Positions 13,222 to 22,196 are shown, counted from the first letter of the stretch. The stretch: DNA of 34,788 nt from Zoogloea sp041904905 (GCF_041904905.1 NZ_JAYRMI010000040.1:1-34788), one strand, 5' to 3'. Translations and numbers: made by a program. Notes: generated from the letters alone by a model not told the origin.

Positions 13222-14420
13222 TGACCTCCCCGACGCCACTCTCCTGGGCCAGCTATCTGCGCTGGATGCTGACGACCCTGGCCATCTGCGTCGCCTTGGT
13301 GGGCGCCATCAACGTGTTCGTGGACCCCCTGGGCATCTTCGGCTCGCCGCGCATCCCCGGCATCAACGCCACCAAGCCCTACCTCGACCACCACCGGGAT
13401 CTCACCCGCTGGCAGGCGGCACGGCGGGTGTGCGCCGGTGCCGGCATCTTCGGCAACTCCCGCGCCGAGATCGGCTTCGACCCCCGGCACCCGGCCTTCG
13501 CCGCCGCGGGCCTGTCAGCGTTCAACTACGCGCTGCCCAGCGCCCCGGCGAGCACCATCGACCGCCAGCTCAAGTGGCTGGCGTCCATCGGCTGCACGCC
13601 GAAGCTCGCCATCGTCGGCGTCGAGTTCAACGACTTCCTGGGCACCACCAAGGCCGTGCCCCTCCCGCCGGTCGACGCCCCGCCGCAGATCGACGGCAAG
13701 GTGCTGGCCGAAACCGTGTTTTCCCTCACCGGCCTGCAGGATTCCCTCAAGACCCTGGCCCTGCAGCGCGCCCGCTACGGGGCCACCCTCACCGAGCTGG
13801 GCTTCAACCCCCTCGACAACTACATCGCCGAAGTGAACAACAGCGGCCACTACGTGCTGTTCCGCCAGCGCGCCGAACAGAACGCCCGCGCCTGGCGTCG
13901 CATGGAGCCCGCCATCCAGCCGGCCAGCGGCCTCTCCATCGACCAGCAGGCCCTGGAGGCCGTGCTCGCCGGCCTGGAGGCCGCCGGCAGCACCACGCGG
14001 CTGGTGATCTACCCCTACCACGCCGAGATCCGCCTGATCCAGGCCCGGCTGGGGCTGGCCGGGCTGTTCGACGACTGGCGGCGGATGATCGTCGCCATGG
14101 CGGCCCGCCACCCCGGCGTCGAGGTGTGGGATTTCAGCGGCATCGGCCCCGAAGTGCTGGAGGCCATCCCCGCCCCCGGCGACCGCCAGACCCACCTGCG
14201 CAACTTCTGGGAAGCCGGTCACTTCAAGCGCGAGCTGGGCGACCGGGTGGTCGCCCGGGCGATGGGCGAAGCCGGCGCCGACAGCGCCTTCGGCCTGCGC
14301 CTCACCCCGGACAACATCGACCGCGCCCTCGCCGACGACAGCCGCAAGCTCCAGGCCCTCCTCGCCACCCCGTCGCCGCTCCTGGCCGAAGTGGACGACG
14401 TGGTCGGCAAGCGCCGCTGA
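13221..14420 (+). CDS. SGNH/AlgJ-like membrane-anchored acyl-transfer partner
   Basis: A 399-aa protein with one N-terminal membrane segment (about residues 14-33) and a periplasmic body. The motif GIFGNSRAEIGFDP puts a candidate nucleophile serine at S80, as in SGNH-fold partners of MBOAT proteins. A C-terminal EAGHF segment could supply the catalytic histidine. Its start codon overlaps the MBOAT stop (TGATG), so the two are translationally coupled. Predicted role: final transfer of an acyl group to an extracellular polysaccharide. The family assignment rests on context and these motifs; overall similarity to AlgJ or AlgX is low. Confidence 0.75.
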   Translation: MTSPTPLSWASYLRWMLTTLAICVALVGAINVFVDPLGIFGSPRIPGINATKPYLDHHRDLTRWQAARRVCAGAGIFGNSRAEIGFDPRHPAFAAAGLSAFNYALPSAPASTIDRQLKWLASIGCTPKLAIVGVEFNDFLGTTKAVPLPPVDAPPQIDGKVLAETVFSLTGLQDSLKTLALQRARYGATLTELGFNPLDNYIAEVNNSGHYVLFRQRAEQNARAWRRMEPAIQPASGLSIDQQALEAVLAGLEAAGSTTRLVIYPYHAEIRLIQARLGLAGLFDDWRRMIVAMAARHPGVEVWDFSGIGPEVLEAIPAPGDRQTHLRNFWEAGHFKRELGDRVVARAMGEAGADSAFGLRLTPDNIDRALADDSRKLQALLATPSPLLAEVDDVVGKRR

Positions 14421-14438
14421 CCCCCGGCGCCGCGCGCC

Positions 14439-16664
14439 TCAGCCCAGCGGCGTGAGCTTGGCCACCGCCAGCATCAGCCACTTGGCGCCGGATTCGGCAA
14501 ACTTCACCTGCACCCGCGCGTCGGCCCCGCTGCCTTCGGCGGCGACGATCACCCCTTCGCCAAAGCGGATGTGACTCACCGCCTGGCCAATCGACAGCCC
14601 GCCCAGATCGCGGGATTTGTGCGGCGGAGGCGGCGGCATCGACGGGGCGGCCGGCTTGCCGGCACCCGGGTTGTAATAGCGCGGCGACGGCTCCGACACG
14701 AAGCTGCGGCGCGGGTTGGGCGGCGTCAGCCACTTGGTCAGCGCCTCCGGGATCTCCTCCAGGAAGCGCGAGCGCAGGTTGTAGCGCACCTGGCCGTGGA
14801 GCATCCGGCTCTGGGTGAAGCTCAGGTACAGGCGCTGGCGGGCGCGGGTCACCGCCACGTACATCAGCCGGCGCTCCTCCTCCAGCCCGTCGGATTCGAG
14901 AATGCTGTTCTCGTGGGGGAACAGCCCCTCCTCCAGCCCCGACAGGAACACCACGTCGAACTCCAGCCCCTTGGCGGCGTGCACCGTCATCAGCTGCACC
15001 GCCTCGGTGCCGGCGTCGGCCTGGTGGTCGCCGGCCTCCAGCGACGCGTGGGCGAGGAACTCCGCCAGCACCGTGCCGGCCTCCGTCCCGCCGTCCGTCG
15101 GGCGATCCCCCGCCCCCACCTCGGCGCTGAAGTTGGCCGCGGCGTTGATGAGTTCGTCCAGGTTCTCCAGCCGCTCCTGGCCTTCCTTCTCGTTCTGGTA
15201 GTGGGCGCGCAGGCCCGACATCTCGATGACGTGATCCACCATCTCGTGAAGCGGCAGCGCCGCGGTCTCCTGGCGCAGGCGCTCGATCAGCCCCACGAAC
15301 TGCGCCAGCGCCGTGCCCGGCTTGCCCGAAAGATGCGGCACCGTCTGGTAGAGCGGCGTGTTCCAGGTGCGCGCGGCGTCGTTGAGCGCCTCCAGCGAGC
15401 GCGCGCCGATGCCGCGGGTCGGGAAGTTCACCACCCGCGTGAAGGCCGTATCGTCGTCGGGGTTGGCGATCAGGCGCAGGTAAGCCAGCGCGTGCTTCAC
15501 CTCCTGACGCTCGAAGAAGCGCAGCCCGCCATACACCCGGTAGGCCACGCCGCTCGAGAACAGCTGGTGCTCCAGCACCCGCGACTGGGCGTTGGAGCGG
15601 TACAGCAGCGCGATGTCGGAGCGGGCAACCCCCTCGCGTACCAGCGACTGGATCTCCTCGACGATGAAGCGCGCCTCGTCGCTGTCGGTGAAGGCCTCAT
15701 ACACGCGGATCGGCTCGCCGGCGCCCCGGTCGGTCCACAGGTTCTTGCCCAGGCGCTTGCTGTTGTGGGCGATCAGCGCGTTGGCGGCATCCAGGATGTT
15801 GCCGTGGGAGCGGTAGTTCTGCTCCAGGCGGATCACCGCCGGCACTTTGAAATCCCGCTCGAAATCCCGCATGTTGCCGATCTCGGCGCCGCGGAAGCGG
15901 TAGATCGACTGGTCGTCGTCGCCCACGCAGAAGAGATACGCCCCGCCCTCCTCGCCGTTGCCCGCCAGCAGCTTGAGCCAGCGGTACTGGAGCACGTTGG
16001 TATCCTGGAACTCATCCACCAGGATGTGGCGGAAGCGCGCCTGGTAATGGCGGCGGATCGGCTCGTTGCGCTCCAGCAGCTCGTAGCTGCGCAGCAGCAA
16101 TTCAGGGAAATCCACAACTGCCTCGCGCTGGCATTGGGCCTCATACTCCATGTAAAGCTCCACCCGGCGACGGGTGTAGTCATCCCACGCCTCGACGGCA
16201 ACCGGCCTCAAGCCGGCCTCCTTCTGGCCGTTGATGAAGTGTTGAAGCTCCCGCGGCGGAAACTTCTCGTCGTCGATGTTGAGGGTCTTCAGCAGCCGCT
16301 TGATCGAAGCCAGCTGATCGCCCGAATCGAGGATCTGGAACAACTGCGGCAGGCCGGCCTCCCGGTGATGGGCGCGCAGGAACCGGTTGCACAACCCATG
16401 GAAGGTGCCGATCCACATCCCCCGGGTGTTGATCGGGAACATCGCCGACAGGCGGGTGAGCATCTCCTTCGCGGCCTTGTTGGTGAAGGTCACGGCCAGG
16501 ATGCCCTGGGCGCTGCAGAAGCCGTTCTGGATCAGCCACGCGATGCGCGTCGTCAGCACCCGGGTCTTGCCCGAGCCGGCGCCCGCCAGAATCAGCGCGT
16601 GCTGGGGCTGCAGGGTCACGGCGGCCAGTTGTTCGGGGTTCAGGTTGTCGAGAAGCTGGGACAT
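14439..16664 (-). CDS. uvrD: UvrD/Rep-family DNA helicase (helicase II)
   Basis: A 741-aa superfamily 1A helicase. It carries the Walker A GAGSGKT (28-34), motif Ia FTNKAAKEM, Walker B and Q-linked DEFQDTN (217-223), GDDDQSIYRFRGA, the motif IV region QNYRSH, and the C-terminal VMTVHAAKGLEF-type motif V (here LMTVHAAKGLEFDVVFL) with VTRARQRLYLS. The C-terminal tail ends in the IRFGEGVIVAAEG...VKF Tudor-like domain typical of UvrD/PcrA. It acts in nucleotide excision and mismatch repair by 3'-5' unwinding. Rep is a less likely identity because of this tail. The upstream ribosome-binding site is weak. Confidence 0.96.
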   Translation of the reverse strand: MSQLLDNLNPEQLAAVTLQPQHALILAGAGSGKTRVLTTRIAWLIQNGFCSAQGILAVTFTNKAAKEMLTRLSAMFPINTRGMWIGTFHGLCNRFLRAHHREAGLPQLFQILDSGDQLASIKRLLKTLNIDDEKFPPRELQHFINGQKEAGLRPVAVEAWDDYTRRRVELYMEYEAQCQREAVVDFPELLLRSYELLERNEPIRRHYQARFRHILVDEFQDTNVLQYRWLKLLAGNGEEGGAYLFCVGDDDQSIYRFRGAEIGNMRDFERDFKVPAVIRLEQNYRSHGNILDAANALIAHNSKRLGKNLWTDRGAGEPIRVYEAFTDSDEARFIVEEIQSLVREGVARSDIALLYRSNAQSRVLEHQLFSSGVAYRVYGGLRFFERQEVKHALAYLRLIANPDDDTAFTRVVNFPTRGIGARSLEALNDAARTWNTPLYQTVPHLSGKPGTALAQFVGLIERLRQETAALPLHEMVDHVIEMSGLRAHYQNEKEGQERLENLDELINAAANFSAEVGAGDRPTDGGTEAGTVLAEFLAHASLEAGDHQADAGTEAVQLMTVHAAKGLEFDVVFLSGLEEGLFPHENSILESDGLEEERRLMYVAVTRARQRLYLSFTQSRMLHGQVRYNLRSRFLEEIPEALTKWLTPPNPRRSFVSEPSPRYYNPGAGKPAAPSMPPPPPHKSRDLGGLSIGQAVSHIRFGEGVIVAAEGSGADARVQVKFAESGAKWLMLAVAKLTPLG

Positions 16665-16814
16665 GGCGGGCTGTGAGGGGGTGTGGGTTCGGCGGAAAAG
16701 CGCGACATTCTACCGCCCCGGCCCCCGCAACACCCGCCGTCAGAACGGGCAATCCGGGTGTTGCAAAAATGCAAATCCCTGTGAAGGAATTCATCCATCG
16801 CCGACGAGCGGTAC

Positions 16815-16843
16815 TTGCAGCGACACCGGGGCTTGCCTAGAAT
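16815..16843 (+). promoter_or_regulatory. Sigma-70-type promoter of the 108-aa gene
   Basis: TTGCAG (16815-16820) and TAGAAT (16838-16843) are spaced by 17 bp, which is optimal. The transcript would start near 16850, giving a leader of about 150 nt. Confidence 0.6.
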
Positions 16844-16847
16844 GAAG

Positions 16848-16863
16848 TTGTGCAGTGCAACAA
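16848..16863 (+). promoter_or_regulatory. Operator-like box 1 overlapping the transcription start
   Basis: TTGTGCAGTGCAACAA is built around a TGCA-G-TGCA core and sits directly downstream of the -10 box. A related sequence, TGCAACGCAACAGAG, begins at about 16927, directly downstream of a second -10-like TAAAAT (16919-16924). TGC/GCA-rich sites of this kind are known for the PHA regulator PhaR, but that identification is only a suggestion. Confidence 0.4.
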
Positions 16864-17003
16864 AGAAAGCAGAGCAGGAGTCAAAAACCCCTGTTTCGTA
16901 ATGGCTTAATACTGATCGTAAAATACTGCAACGCAACAGAGAGCCAATCGTCCGCGTCGGATCACCACCTCGATGCGGCCAATAGGAGTAGGAGTAACAG
17001 CAA

Positions 17004-17330
17004 ATGAAAGCACCCAAGAACCTACCGTGGCACGCCCGCAAGGCCGGCGTGTCCATCGAGCGCGCCGAAGCCCTGTGGCGCAAAGCCGTCCGTGAAGCCA
17101 CCGCCGACACCGGCTGGGTTGGCACCTCCGAATTCTGGGGCGCGGCCGAAGCCCGCTTCCTCGACCTGCTCAATCAAGAGCAGAACACCCTCTGCACCCC
17201 GCACGTCGAAGCCTTCGTGCGCAGCCAGCACCGCATGGGCCTGCTGCCCCTGCTGGCCGCCGAAGAGATGATCGCCGCGATCTCTGCCAACTGGCAGCGC
17301 TTCTGCACCCAACTGCGCAAGGCCGCCTGA
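17004..17330 (+). CDS. Conserved-looking 108-aa protein of unknown function
   Basis: I do not recognise this family. The protein is soluble, mixed-charge and probably all-helical, with tryptophans at the N-terminus (LPWHARKAG, ALWRKAV) and in the second half. There is no signal peptide or membrane segment. Gene signals are good: AGGAGTAGGAG before the ATG, a TTGCAG/TAGAAT promoter, a duplicated operator-like box upstream, and two hairpins downstream, the second a strong terminator. It stands alone between divergent uvrD and the envelope operon, so context gives no function. If the PhaR-like reading of the boxes is right, a link with polyhydroxyalkanoate granules would follow. The sequence is not a classical phasin. 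Confidence 0.8.
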   Translation: MKAPKNLPWHARKAGVSIERAEALWRKAVREATADTGWVGTSEFWGAAEARFLDLLNQEQNTLCTPHVEAFVRSQHRMGLLPLLAAEEMIAAISANWQRFCTQLRKAA

Positions 17331-17342
17331 CCGCTGCCTGAC

Positions 17343-17358
17343 GGCCCCGCGCGGGGCC
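17343..17358 (+). terminator. GC palindrome after the 108-aa gene
   Basis: GGCCCCGC/GCGGGGCC is a perfect inverted repeat 13 bp after the stop codon. It is followed loosely by GTTTTT at 17369. Confidence 0.5.
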
Positions 17359-17402
17359 GGCAAACCGTGTTTTTCTCCCTCCTCTCCCTCGTGGAGATTT
17401 GA

Positions 17403-17436
17403 CGGCGTCTGTCGAAAGGCAGACGCCGCTTTTTTT
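17403..17436 (+). terminator. Strong rho-independent terminator
   Basis: A 9-bp stem CGGCGTCTG/CAGACGCCG (17403-17411 with 17420-17428) has an 8-nt loop and is followed by C and seven Ts (17430-17436). Confidence 0.93.
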
Positions 17437-17756
17437 CGCCCTCCCGCCCCCTCCGCATCGCCGCGCCCCAGGCATGCTTTTTGCATCCACACACGACCTG
17501 AGCATTCTCCCCCGTTTTCAGGATCGTGTCCGGGATCGTCCTTGCAGCACGCCAGCCCTCCGTTGCGCCGCCGCCCGGCGCCCGAAACCCGCGCCGTTTC
17601 TTCATCTTGCCCAAATGCCGCTGTCGCGGACGCGCCAGGGGACGACGCTCGTCATGCCCGGGAATGCCTGTCGGATTTTTTTACACTTCTTGACACGCAC
17701 CGGATCGGTGCGCGACGCGCCCCATTTTCGTCACAGGTAAACGCAGAGGAGGTTTC
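17437..17756. other. Leader region of the caspase operon
   Basis: These 320 bp have no supported gene. A perfect TTGACA is at 17690-17695 but lacks a recognisable -10 at 16-18 bp. TTTTTTTACACT just before it could be an alternative -10. GAGGAGG at about 17745-17752 is the ribosome-binding site of the first operon gene. Confidence 0.5.
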
Positions 17757-19562
17757 ATGAATCGCTGGTTCCCCGCCCCCGTCCGACACCGCCCCCTCAG
17801 GACCGGTCTCACCGTTCTCGCCGCACTGACCCTCTGCGCCTGCGACGCCAGCCTGCCCAAGCGCCCCGACGCCCAGGCCCGCCCCACATCCCCGACACCC
17901 GACCGGCCCGGCAACGGCAACACCCCGCCGAAGTTCACCGCCACCCGCAACCCGCGCCCGATGGCCGCCCAGGGCTTCAACGGCGGGCCGGGCAACATCC
18001 GGCCGGCGGCCGGCCTGCAGGCGATGTTCGCCCGGGGCACCGTGACCGGCAAGGATCTCATCGTCGAGCTGCGCGCCATCCAGAAGATCAACCGCGAGCA
18101 GCGCACCCAGCGCAGCTTCGAAACCCTGATGGGCGCCGTCGACCGCAGCCTCGCCAGCCGCAGCACCCAGGCATTCAACTGGAGCCAGGTCGCCAAGGGC
18201 CTGAGCGAGGCGATGATCGCCGAGATCCGCACCTCGGTGAGCCACGCGGCGCTGGATCAGTTCCTGACCACCGTGGTCGGCGACGAGCAGGCCCTCGCCC
18301 GCGAGACCATCCAGCTGCCCGACGCCCGCGGGCTCGACCGGGCCCAGCAGCAGCGCATCGCCAACATGGCGGCGATGGTGGTGGGCGCCCGCATCGCGGG
18401 CCGGGTGCTGACCGACGCCGAAAAGACCTTCGCCGACATGGAGGGCGAGTACAAGGACCTCATCGCCCGTCGCCAGCAGATCGCCGGCATGTTCGCCGAC
18501 GTGGTGGACAAACGCCGCAAGGCCCTCGCGGCCAAGGACGAGATGACCGCCCGCCAGCTGACCGGCGAGCTGTCCCGCCACCTCGGCAGCGACGATCTCG
18601 ACTTCATCGACAAGTTCGGCAAGGACATGTCCCTGAAGGACTTCTCGAACGACTTCGCGATGCAGAACATCGCCCTCCAGTACCTGAAGAAGAGCGAGCC
18701 GAAGACCTACGCCGAATACCGCGCCAAGGCCGACGGCCTGGTGGGCCACACCAAGGCCTACGTGAAGACGATCGGCGGCGTCGCCGCCTTCGGCGGGCTC
18801 CTGGTCGGCTTCTTCAAGGAAGCCAACGACATGGCCCAGGCCAAGAACGGCGAGGAGATCATCTCCGCGCTGCCGCTGGGCACCGAGTTCATCACCGCGA
18901 TGGTGCCGCTCGTGCCCACGGTCGCCAAGACCACCTTCTCCGGCGTCGTCATCGAGCCGACCGACGACGTCTCCGGCTGGCTGCTCGGCAAGAAGCGCTT
19001 CCGCGTCACCACGGCCGAAGGCGAGACCGACGCCCGCAGCGCCAGCGACGTCTACAAGGCCATCCAGAAGGCCGGCGAAGAGCCGCGCTTCCAGGAGGCC
19101 CTGTTCCGCGGCAACGCCAGCGGCTTCCTCTACAAGCTGTACACCTGCGACGCCGCCGAAGTCGGCCGGATGATCGACAGCACCGTCGACGCCGACACCC
19201 TCGAACGCTTCCAGCGGGAGTTCATGCGCAACACCGCGCTCGACTTCTCGTTCGTGAACGCCCTCTCCGACCCCCGCTCGCCCCGCCACAGCCAGCTCGT
19301 CAGCCAGTTCCTCGGTCAGGACCAGCGCCAGCGCGCCAACCAGCCCGTGGTGGGCGAAACCCAGCGGCTCGTCGCGGGCGGTTACGCCAAATGGACGGAG
19401 AGCCAGCTCACCCGGCTCATCCTCGCCAACAACGCCGGCGCCCCCAGCCACGCCCAGATGCAGCTCGGCTCGGTCCAGGTGCGCCTGATCCCCAACATGA
19501 CCGCCGTGGTCGAGTACGAAGGCCTGCAGGACGGCTGCCGGCGGACGGCCAGCAAGTCCTGA
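17757..19562 (+). CDS. Large lipoprotein of unknown function, first gene of the caspase/trypsin operon
   Basis: A 601-aa protein not recognised as a known family. A signal peptide ends in the lipobox LCAC, with the lipidated cysteine at C29 and aspartate at +2. In E. coli that residue retains lipoproteins in the inner membrane. A disordered Pro/Arg/Asn-rich stretch (about 31-80) follows. The body is mainly helical and highly charged, with a hydrophobic stretch at 339-353 (GGVAAFGGLLVGFF) and another at about 369-390 (SALPLGTEFITAMVPLVPTVA). Both could insert into a membrane or pack in a helical bundle. The ribosome-binding site GAGGAGG is strong. It is 23 bp from a CsgG-like lipoprotein gene, followed by caspase and trypsin genes, so it may be an anchor, receptor or substrate of the proteases. 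Confidence 0.88.
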   Translation: MNRWFPAPVRHRPLRTGLTVLAALTLCACDASLPKRPDAQARPTSPTPDRPGNGNTPPKFTATRNPRPMAAQGFNGGPGNIRPAAGLQAMFARGTVTGKDLIVELRAIQKINREQRTQRSFETLMGAVDRSLASRSTQAFNWSQVAKGLSEAMIAEIRTSVSHAALDQFLTTVVGDEQALARETIQLPDARGLDRAQQQRIANMAAMVVGARIAGRVLTDAEKTFADMEGEYKDLIARRQQIAGMFADVVDKRRKALAAKDEMTARQLTGELSRHLGSDDLDFIDKFGKDMSLKDFSNDFAMQNIALQYLKKSEPKTYAEYRAKADGLVGHTKAYVKTIGGVAAFGGLLVGFFKEANDMAQAKNGEEIISALPLGTEFITAMVPLVPTVAKTTFSGVVIEPTDDVSGWLLGKKRFRVTTAEGETDARSASDVYKAIQKAGEEPRFQEALFRGNASGFLYKLYTCDAAEVGRMIDSTVDADTLERFQREFMRNTALDFSFVNALSDPRSPRHSQLVSQFLGQDQRQRANQPVVGETQRLVAGGYAKWTESQLTRLILANNAGAPSHAQMQLGSVQVRLIPNMTAVVEYEGLQDGCRRTASKS

Positions 19563-19585
19563 TCCCGACAGCACAAGGAGCCCCC

Positions 19586-20581
19586 ATGAAAGCCCCGCTC
19601 ATCGTCAGCATCGCCCTGGCAGCCGGCCTCTCCGGCTGCGTGAACCAGCAGGTCAAGCCGTCCAACCCCTACGACAAGCCCACCGTCGCCAAGGTCACCG
19701 CGCCGATCCGCATGCCCTCCGGCTTCAACCCGGACATCCTCGAGCTGGTCGAGGACGGCCGCCTGATCCGCATCTACACCCAGATGGACCACATCGGCGA
19801 CCCGTCCAACGCCCAGCTGCTCTTCCCGGTCAAGGTGGCCCAGCAGCTCGGGCTCACCAACAGCCAGATCAACCGCCGCTTCGGCGACGCCCTGCGGGCC
19901 ACCCGGCGCTTCACCATCTTCGACGCCGAATACACCGTCGTCCAGAACCAGAGCCAGCAGCGCTACCGCAAGGAGGACGCCGACATCGTCGTCAGCGGTC
20001 AGGTGGTCGAAGCGCGCCAGCACGTCGTGGACATCTCCCCCTACCGCAAGGTCGTCACCAACGTGAAGCTCTCGGTGCGCATGATCAACCGGCTCACCGG
20101 CGAGAGCCTCTTCGACGGCGCCGTGGCGGTGGACGGCAGCTGGGGGAACAGCACCGGCGAGGGCACCATGCTCAGCCCCAGCACCAACCTCCAGAACCCG
20201 GACTTCCAGAGCCAGGTGGGCGCCGACTACGAGAAAGCCCTCACCCGCGCCCTCGACGCCGCCGTCGAACGCATCGTCGAGGTGGCCCGCCCCATGGCCC
20301 GGATCACCCACGTCGAAGGCGACAGCGTCAGCATCTTCGGCGGCAGCCGCTCCGGCTTCATGGCCGACGACGAGATCGTCGTGGTGCGCCCCTTCACCCG
20401 GCGCATGCCCGACGGCAAGGAGAAGGTCTTCCGCACCCAGGCCGTCGCCGTGGCCCGCTGCGAAGGCGTGGGCACCGACGTCAGCCAGTGCGAGCTGATC
20501 CGCCAGGTGCCCGGGCTCACCCCCAAGGATGGCGACTTCGCCGTCCTGAGCGACAGCTCCACCCACCGCGTCCGGAGATAA
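19586..20581 (+). CDS. CsgG/LpoB-like outer-membrane-type lipoprotein
   Basis: A 331-aa lipoprotein. The signal peptide ends in the lipobox LSGC (C18) with valine at +2, so sorting to the outer membrane is expected. The middle part contains FGDALRATRRFTIFDAEY, then DADIVVSGQVVEARQ and VKLSVRMINRLTGESLFDG. That order (helix, then beta strands with DIVVSG.V) resembles the CsgG/LpoB-type fold used in curli secretion pores and penicillin-binding-protein activators. The C-terminal third (IFGGSRSGFMADDEIVVVRPF) looks like a small beta-barrel add-on. The ribosome-binding site is AAGGAG. The caspase gene starts 4 bp after the stop. No curli subunit genes are near, so a scaffold or sensor role is as likely as a pore. 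Confidence 0.78.
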   Translation: MKAPLIVSIALAAGLSGCVNQQVKPSNPYDKPTVAKVTAPIRMPSGFNPDILELVEDGRLIRIYTQMDHIGDPSNAQLLFPVKVAQQLGLTNSQINRRFGDALRATRRFTIFDAEYTVVQNQSQQRYRKEDADIVVSGQVVEARQHVVDISPYRKVVTNVKLSVRMINRLTGESLFDGAVAVDGSWGNSTGEGTMLSPSTNLQNPDFQSQVGADYEKALTRALDAAVERIVEVARPMARITHVEGDSVSIFGGSRSGFMADDEIVVVRPFTRRMPDGKEKVFRTQAVAVARCEGVGTDVSQCELIRQVPGLTPKDGDFAVLSDSSTHRVRR

Positions 20582-20585
20582 GCCC

Positions 20586-22196
20586 ATGCCCGCCCTGTTC
20601 CAGCGCCTGCGCGCCGCCCTCCTCGGCGCGCTGCTCCTCGCCCCCCTCGCGGCCAGCGCCGGCGCCATCCCCGCCGACACGGTCACCCTGCTCTACAAGC
20701 GCGAAAACGCCGAAGCCCCCAACCGGCTCGACCCCACCATCCAGGCCGCCGCCCGCGCCCTCGAGAAGGAACTCCTCCACCGCGGCTACCGCATCCCCGC
20801 CACGCCGGCCGACGTGCTCAAGGCGCTCGACAAGAGCCCCCACGTCATCGTCAACTTCGCCCCCGACGCCGGCCTCTCCATGATCTACTCGGTGTACCGC
20901 AACCTGCGCCCCGACCCCGGCGTCAACGTCGCCGCCGCCGAGGTCGCCATCACCGCCCGCGTCTTCGTCGGCAGCAGCCTGCTCTCCGTCGAGGAAGGCC
21001 GCTCGGTGATGCGCACCAGCGTCGAGGCCCAGGTCCGGGAATTCGGCGAACGCCGGGCCATGGAACTCGCCGCGGAGAAGGCCGCCACCAGCCTCGTCGC
21101 CCAGATCGACAAGCGGCTCAAGGCCCTCACCCCCGACGAGATCGCCGGCTACGCCGCCCTCTCCGCCGACGAAGCCCAGATCATCGACCTGCCCGCCCCG
21201 CCGGCACCGCCCCGCCCGCCCAAGCCTACCGCACCGGCCGCGCCCCAGCCCGCCATCAACGTGCCCGCCACCCCGCCGGTCGCCACCGCCCCGCCGCCGG
21301 CCCCGGCCCCCGCCGCCCCGCCCATCGCCGTCGCCCCGCCCCCGGTGCCCGGCGCCGCCCCCATGGATCGCCCGGCCCAGCGCCACGCCATCCTCATCGG
21401 CGTCTCCGATTACAGCCGGGTGCGGCAGCTCAACCAGGGCGAAGTCTCCGACCTCGCCGGCGTGCCCACCGACGTGCGCAACGTCGAACAGACCTTCCAG
21501 CGCCTCGGCTTCCCGCGGAACAACATCACCGTCCTGCTCAACAGCGCCGCCACCGCCGCCCAGGTGCGCAGCACCATCGCCCAGGTCACCGCCCAGGCCG
21601 GCCCCAACGACCTGATCGCCCTCTACATCTCGGGCCACGGCGCGCCGGTGGATTACAAGCGGCAAGGCATGGCCCGCCCCATCCTCTACGACTTCCAGGC
21701 CAGCCAGGCCGCCACCGCGCCCGACTTCCAGGATCTCCTCGAAGCCAGCGTCCGCGGCAACGCCGACCGGATCGTGATGATCCTCGACACCTGCCACTCC
21801 GGCGGCGCCACCGTCAACCAGTCGGTGGTGGTCGTCTCGGCCCGCGGCACCACCCTTGGCAAGAGCAACGGCGGCGCCTCCACCGGGCTCCTCAGCCGCT
21901 CGGTGAGCGGCCCCCGCAACGTCGCCATCCTCGCCGCGGCCCGCCCGGACGAATCCGCCATCGACGGCGGCGCCGCCAAAGGCGGCCTGTTCACCCGCTA
22001 CCTCACCAGCGGCCTGCTCGCCGCCCCCGGGCAGGATGTCCTGCGCGACGTGGTCGAGCGGCGGGTCGCCCCCCCGGTCATCGACGAATCCCGCCAGACC
22101 TGCCGCATCTGGGCCCAGCAGGGCAACCCCTGCACCACCGGCCAGCAGACGCCCACCCTCGGCTTCTCCGGGCGCGGCGACATGATCCGGATGTGA
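20586..22196 (+). CDS. Secreted caspase-fold (peptidase C14) protease
   Basis: A 536-aa protein. Its signal peptide ends at about residue 26 (LAASA). The N-terminal domain, about 27-200, is of unknown family. A very Pro/Ala-rich linker spans 203-258. The C-terminal caspase domain, 265-536, has the catalytic histidine in YISGHGAP (H351) and the catalytic cysteine in ILDTCHSGG (C403). The DTCHSG motif is diagnostic of the caspase/metacaspase clan. The S1 pocket and cleavage specificity cannot be read. The protein is probably periplasmic, so a role outside cytoplasmic cell death is implied. It is tightly coupled to the CsgG-like gene before it (4 bp) and the trypsin-like gene after it (8 bp). 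Confidence 0.93.
   Translation: MPALFQRLRAALLGALLLAPLAASAGAIPADTVTLLYKRENAEAPNRLDPTIQAAARALEKELLHRGYRIPATPADVLKALDKSPHVIVNFAPDAGLSMIYSVYRNLRPDPGVNVAAAEVAITARVFVGSSLLSVEEGRSVMRTSVEAQVREFGERRAMELAAEKAATSLVAQIDKRLKALTPDEIAGYAALSADEAQIIDLPAPPAPPRPPKPTAPAAPQPAINVPATPPVATAPPPAPAPAAPPIAVAPPPVPGAAPMDRPAQRHAILIGVSDYSRVRQLNQGEVSDLAGVPTDVRNVEQTFQRLGFPRNNITVLLNSAATAAQVRSTIAQVTAQAGPNDLIALYISGHGAPVDYKRQGMARPILYDFQASQAATAPDFQDLLEASVRGNADRIVMILDTCHSGGATVNQSVVVVSARGTTLGKSNGGASTGLLSRSVSGPRNVAILAAARPDESAIDGGAAKGGLFTRYLTSGLLAAPGQDVLRDVVERRVAPPVIDESRQTCRIWAQQGNPCTTGQQTPTLGFSGRGDMIRM

Noticed and set aside
17401..17440. Small gene starting near 17399
   Set aside because: The sequence is a strong intrinsic terminator, and the open frame passing through it has no ribosome-binding site.
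21195..21365. CCG-rich repetitive stretch in the caspase gene as a DNA repeat
   Set aside because: It encodes the Pro/Ala linker between the two domains of the protease. Low complexity of the linker explains it.
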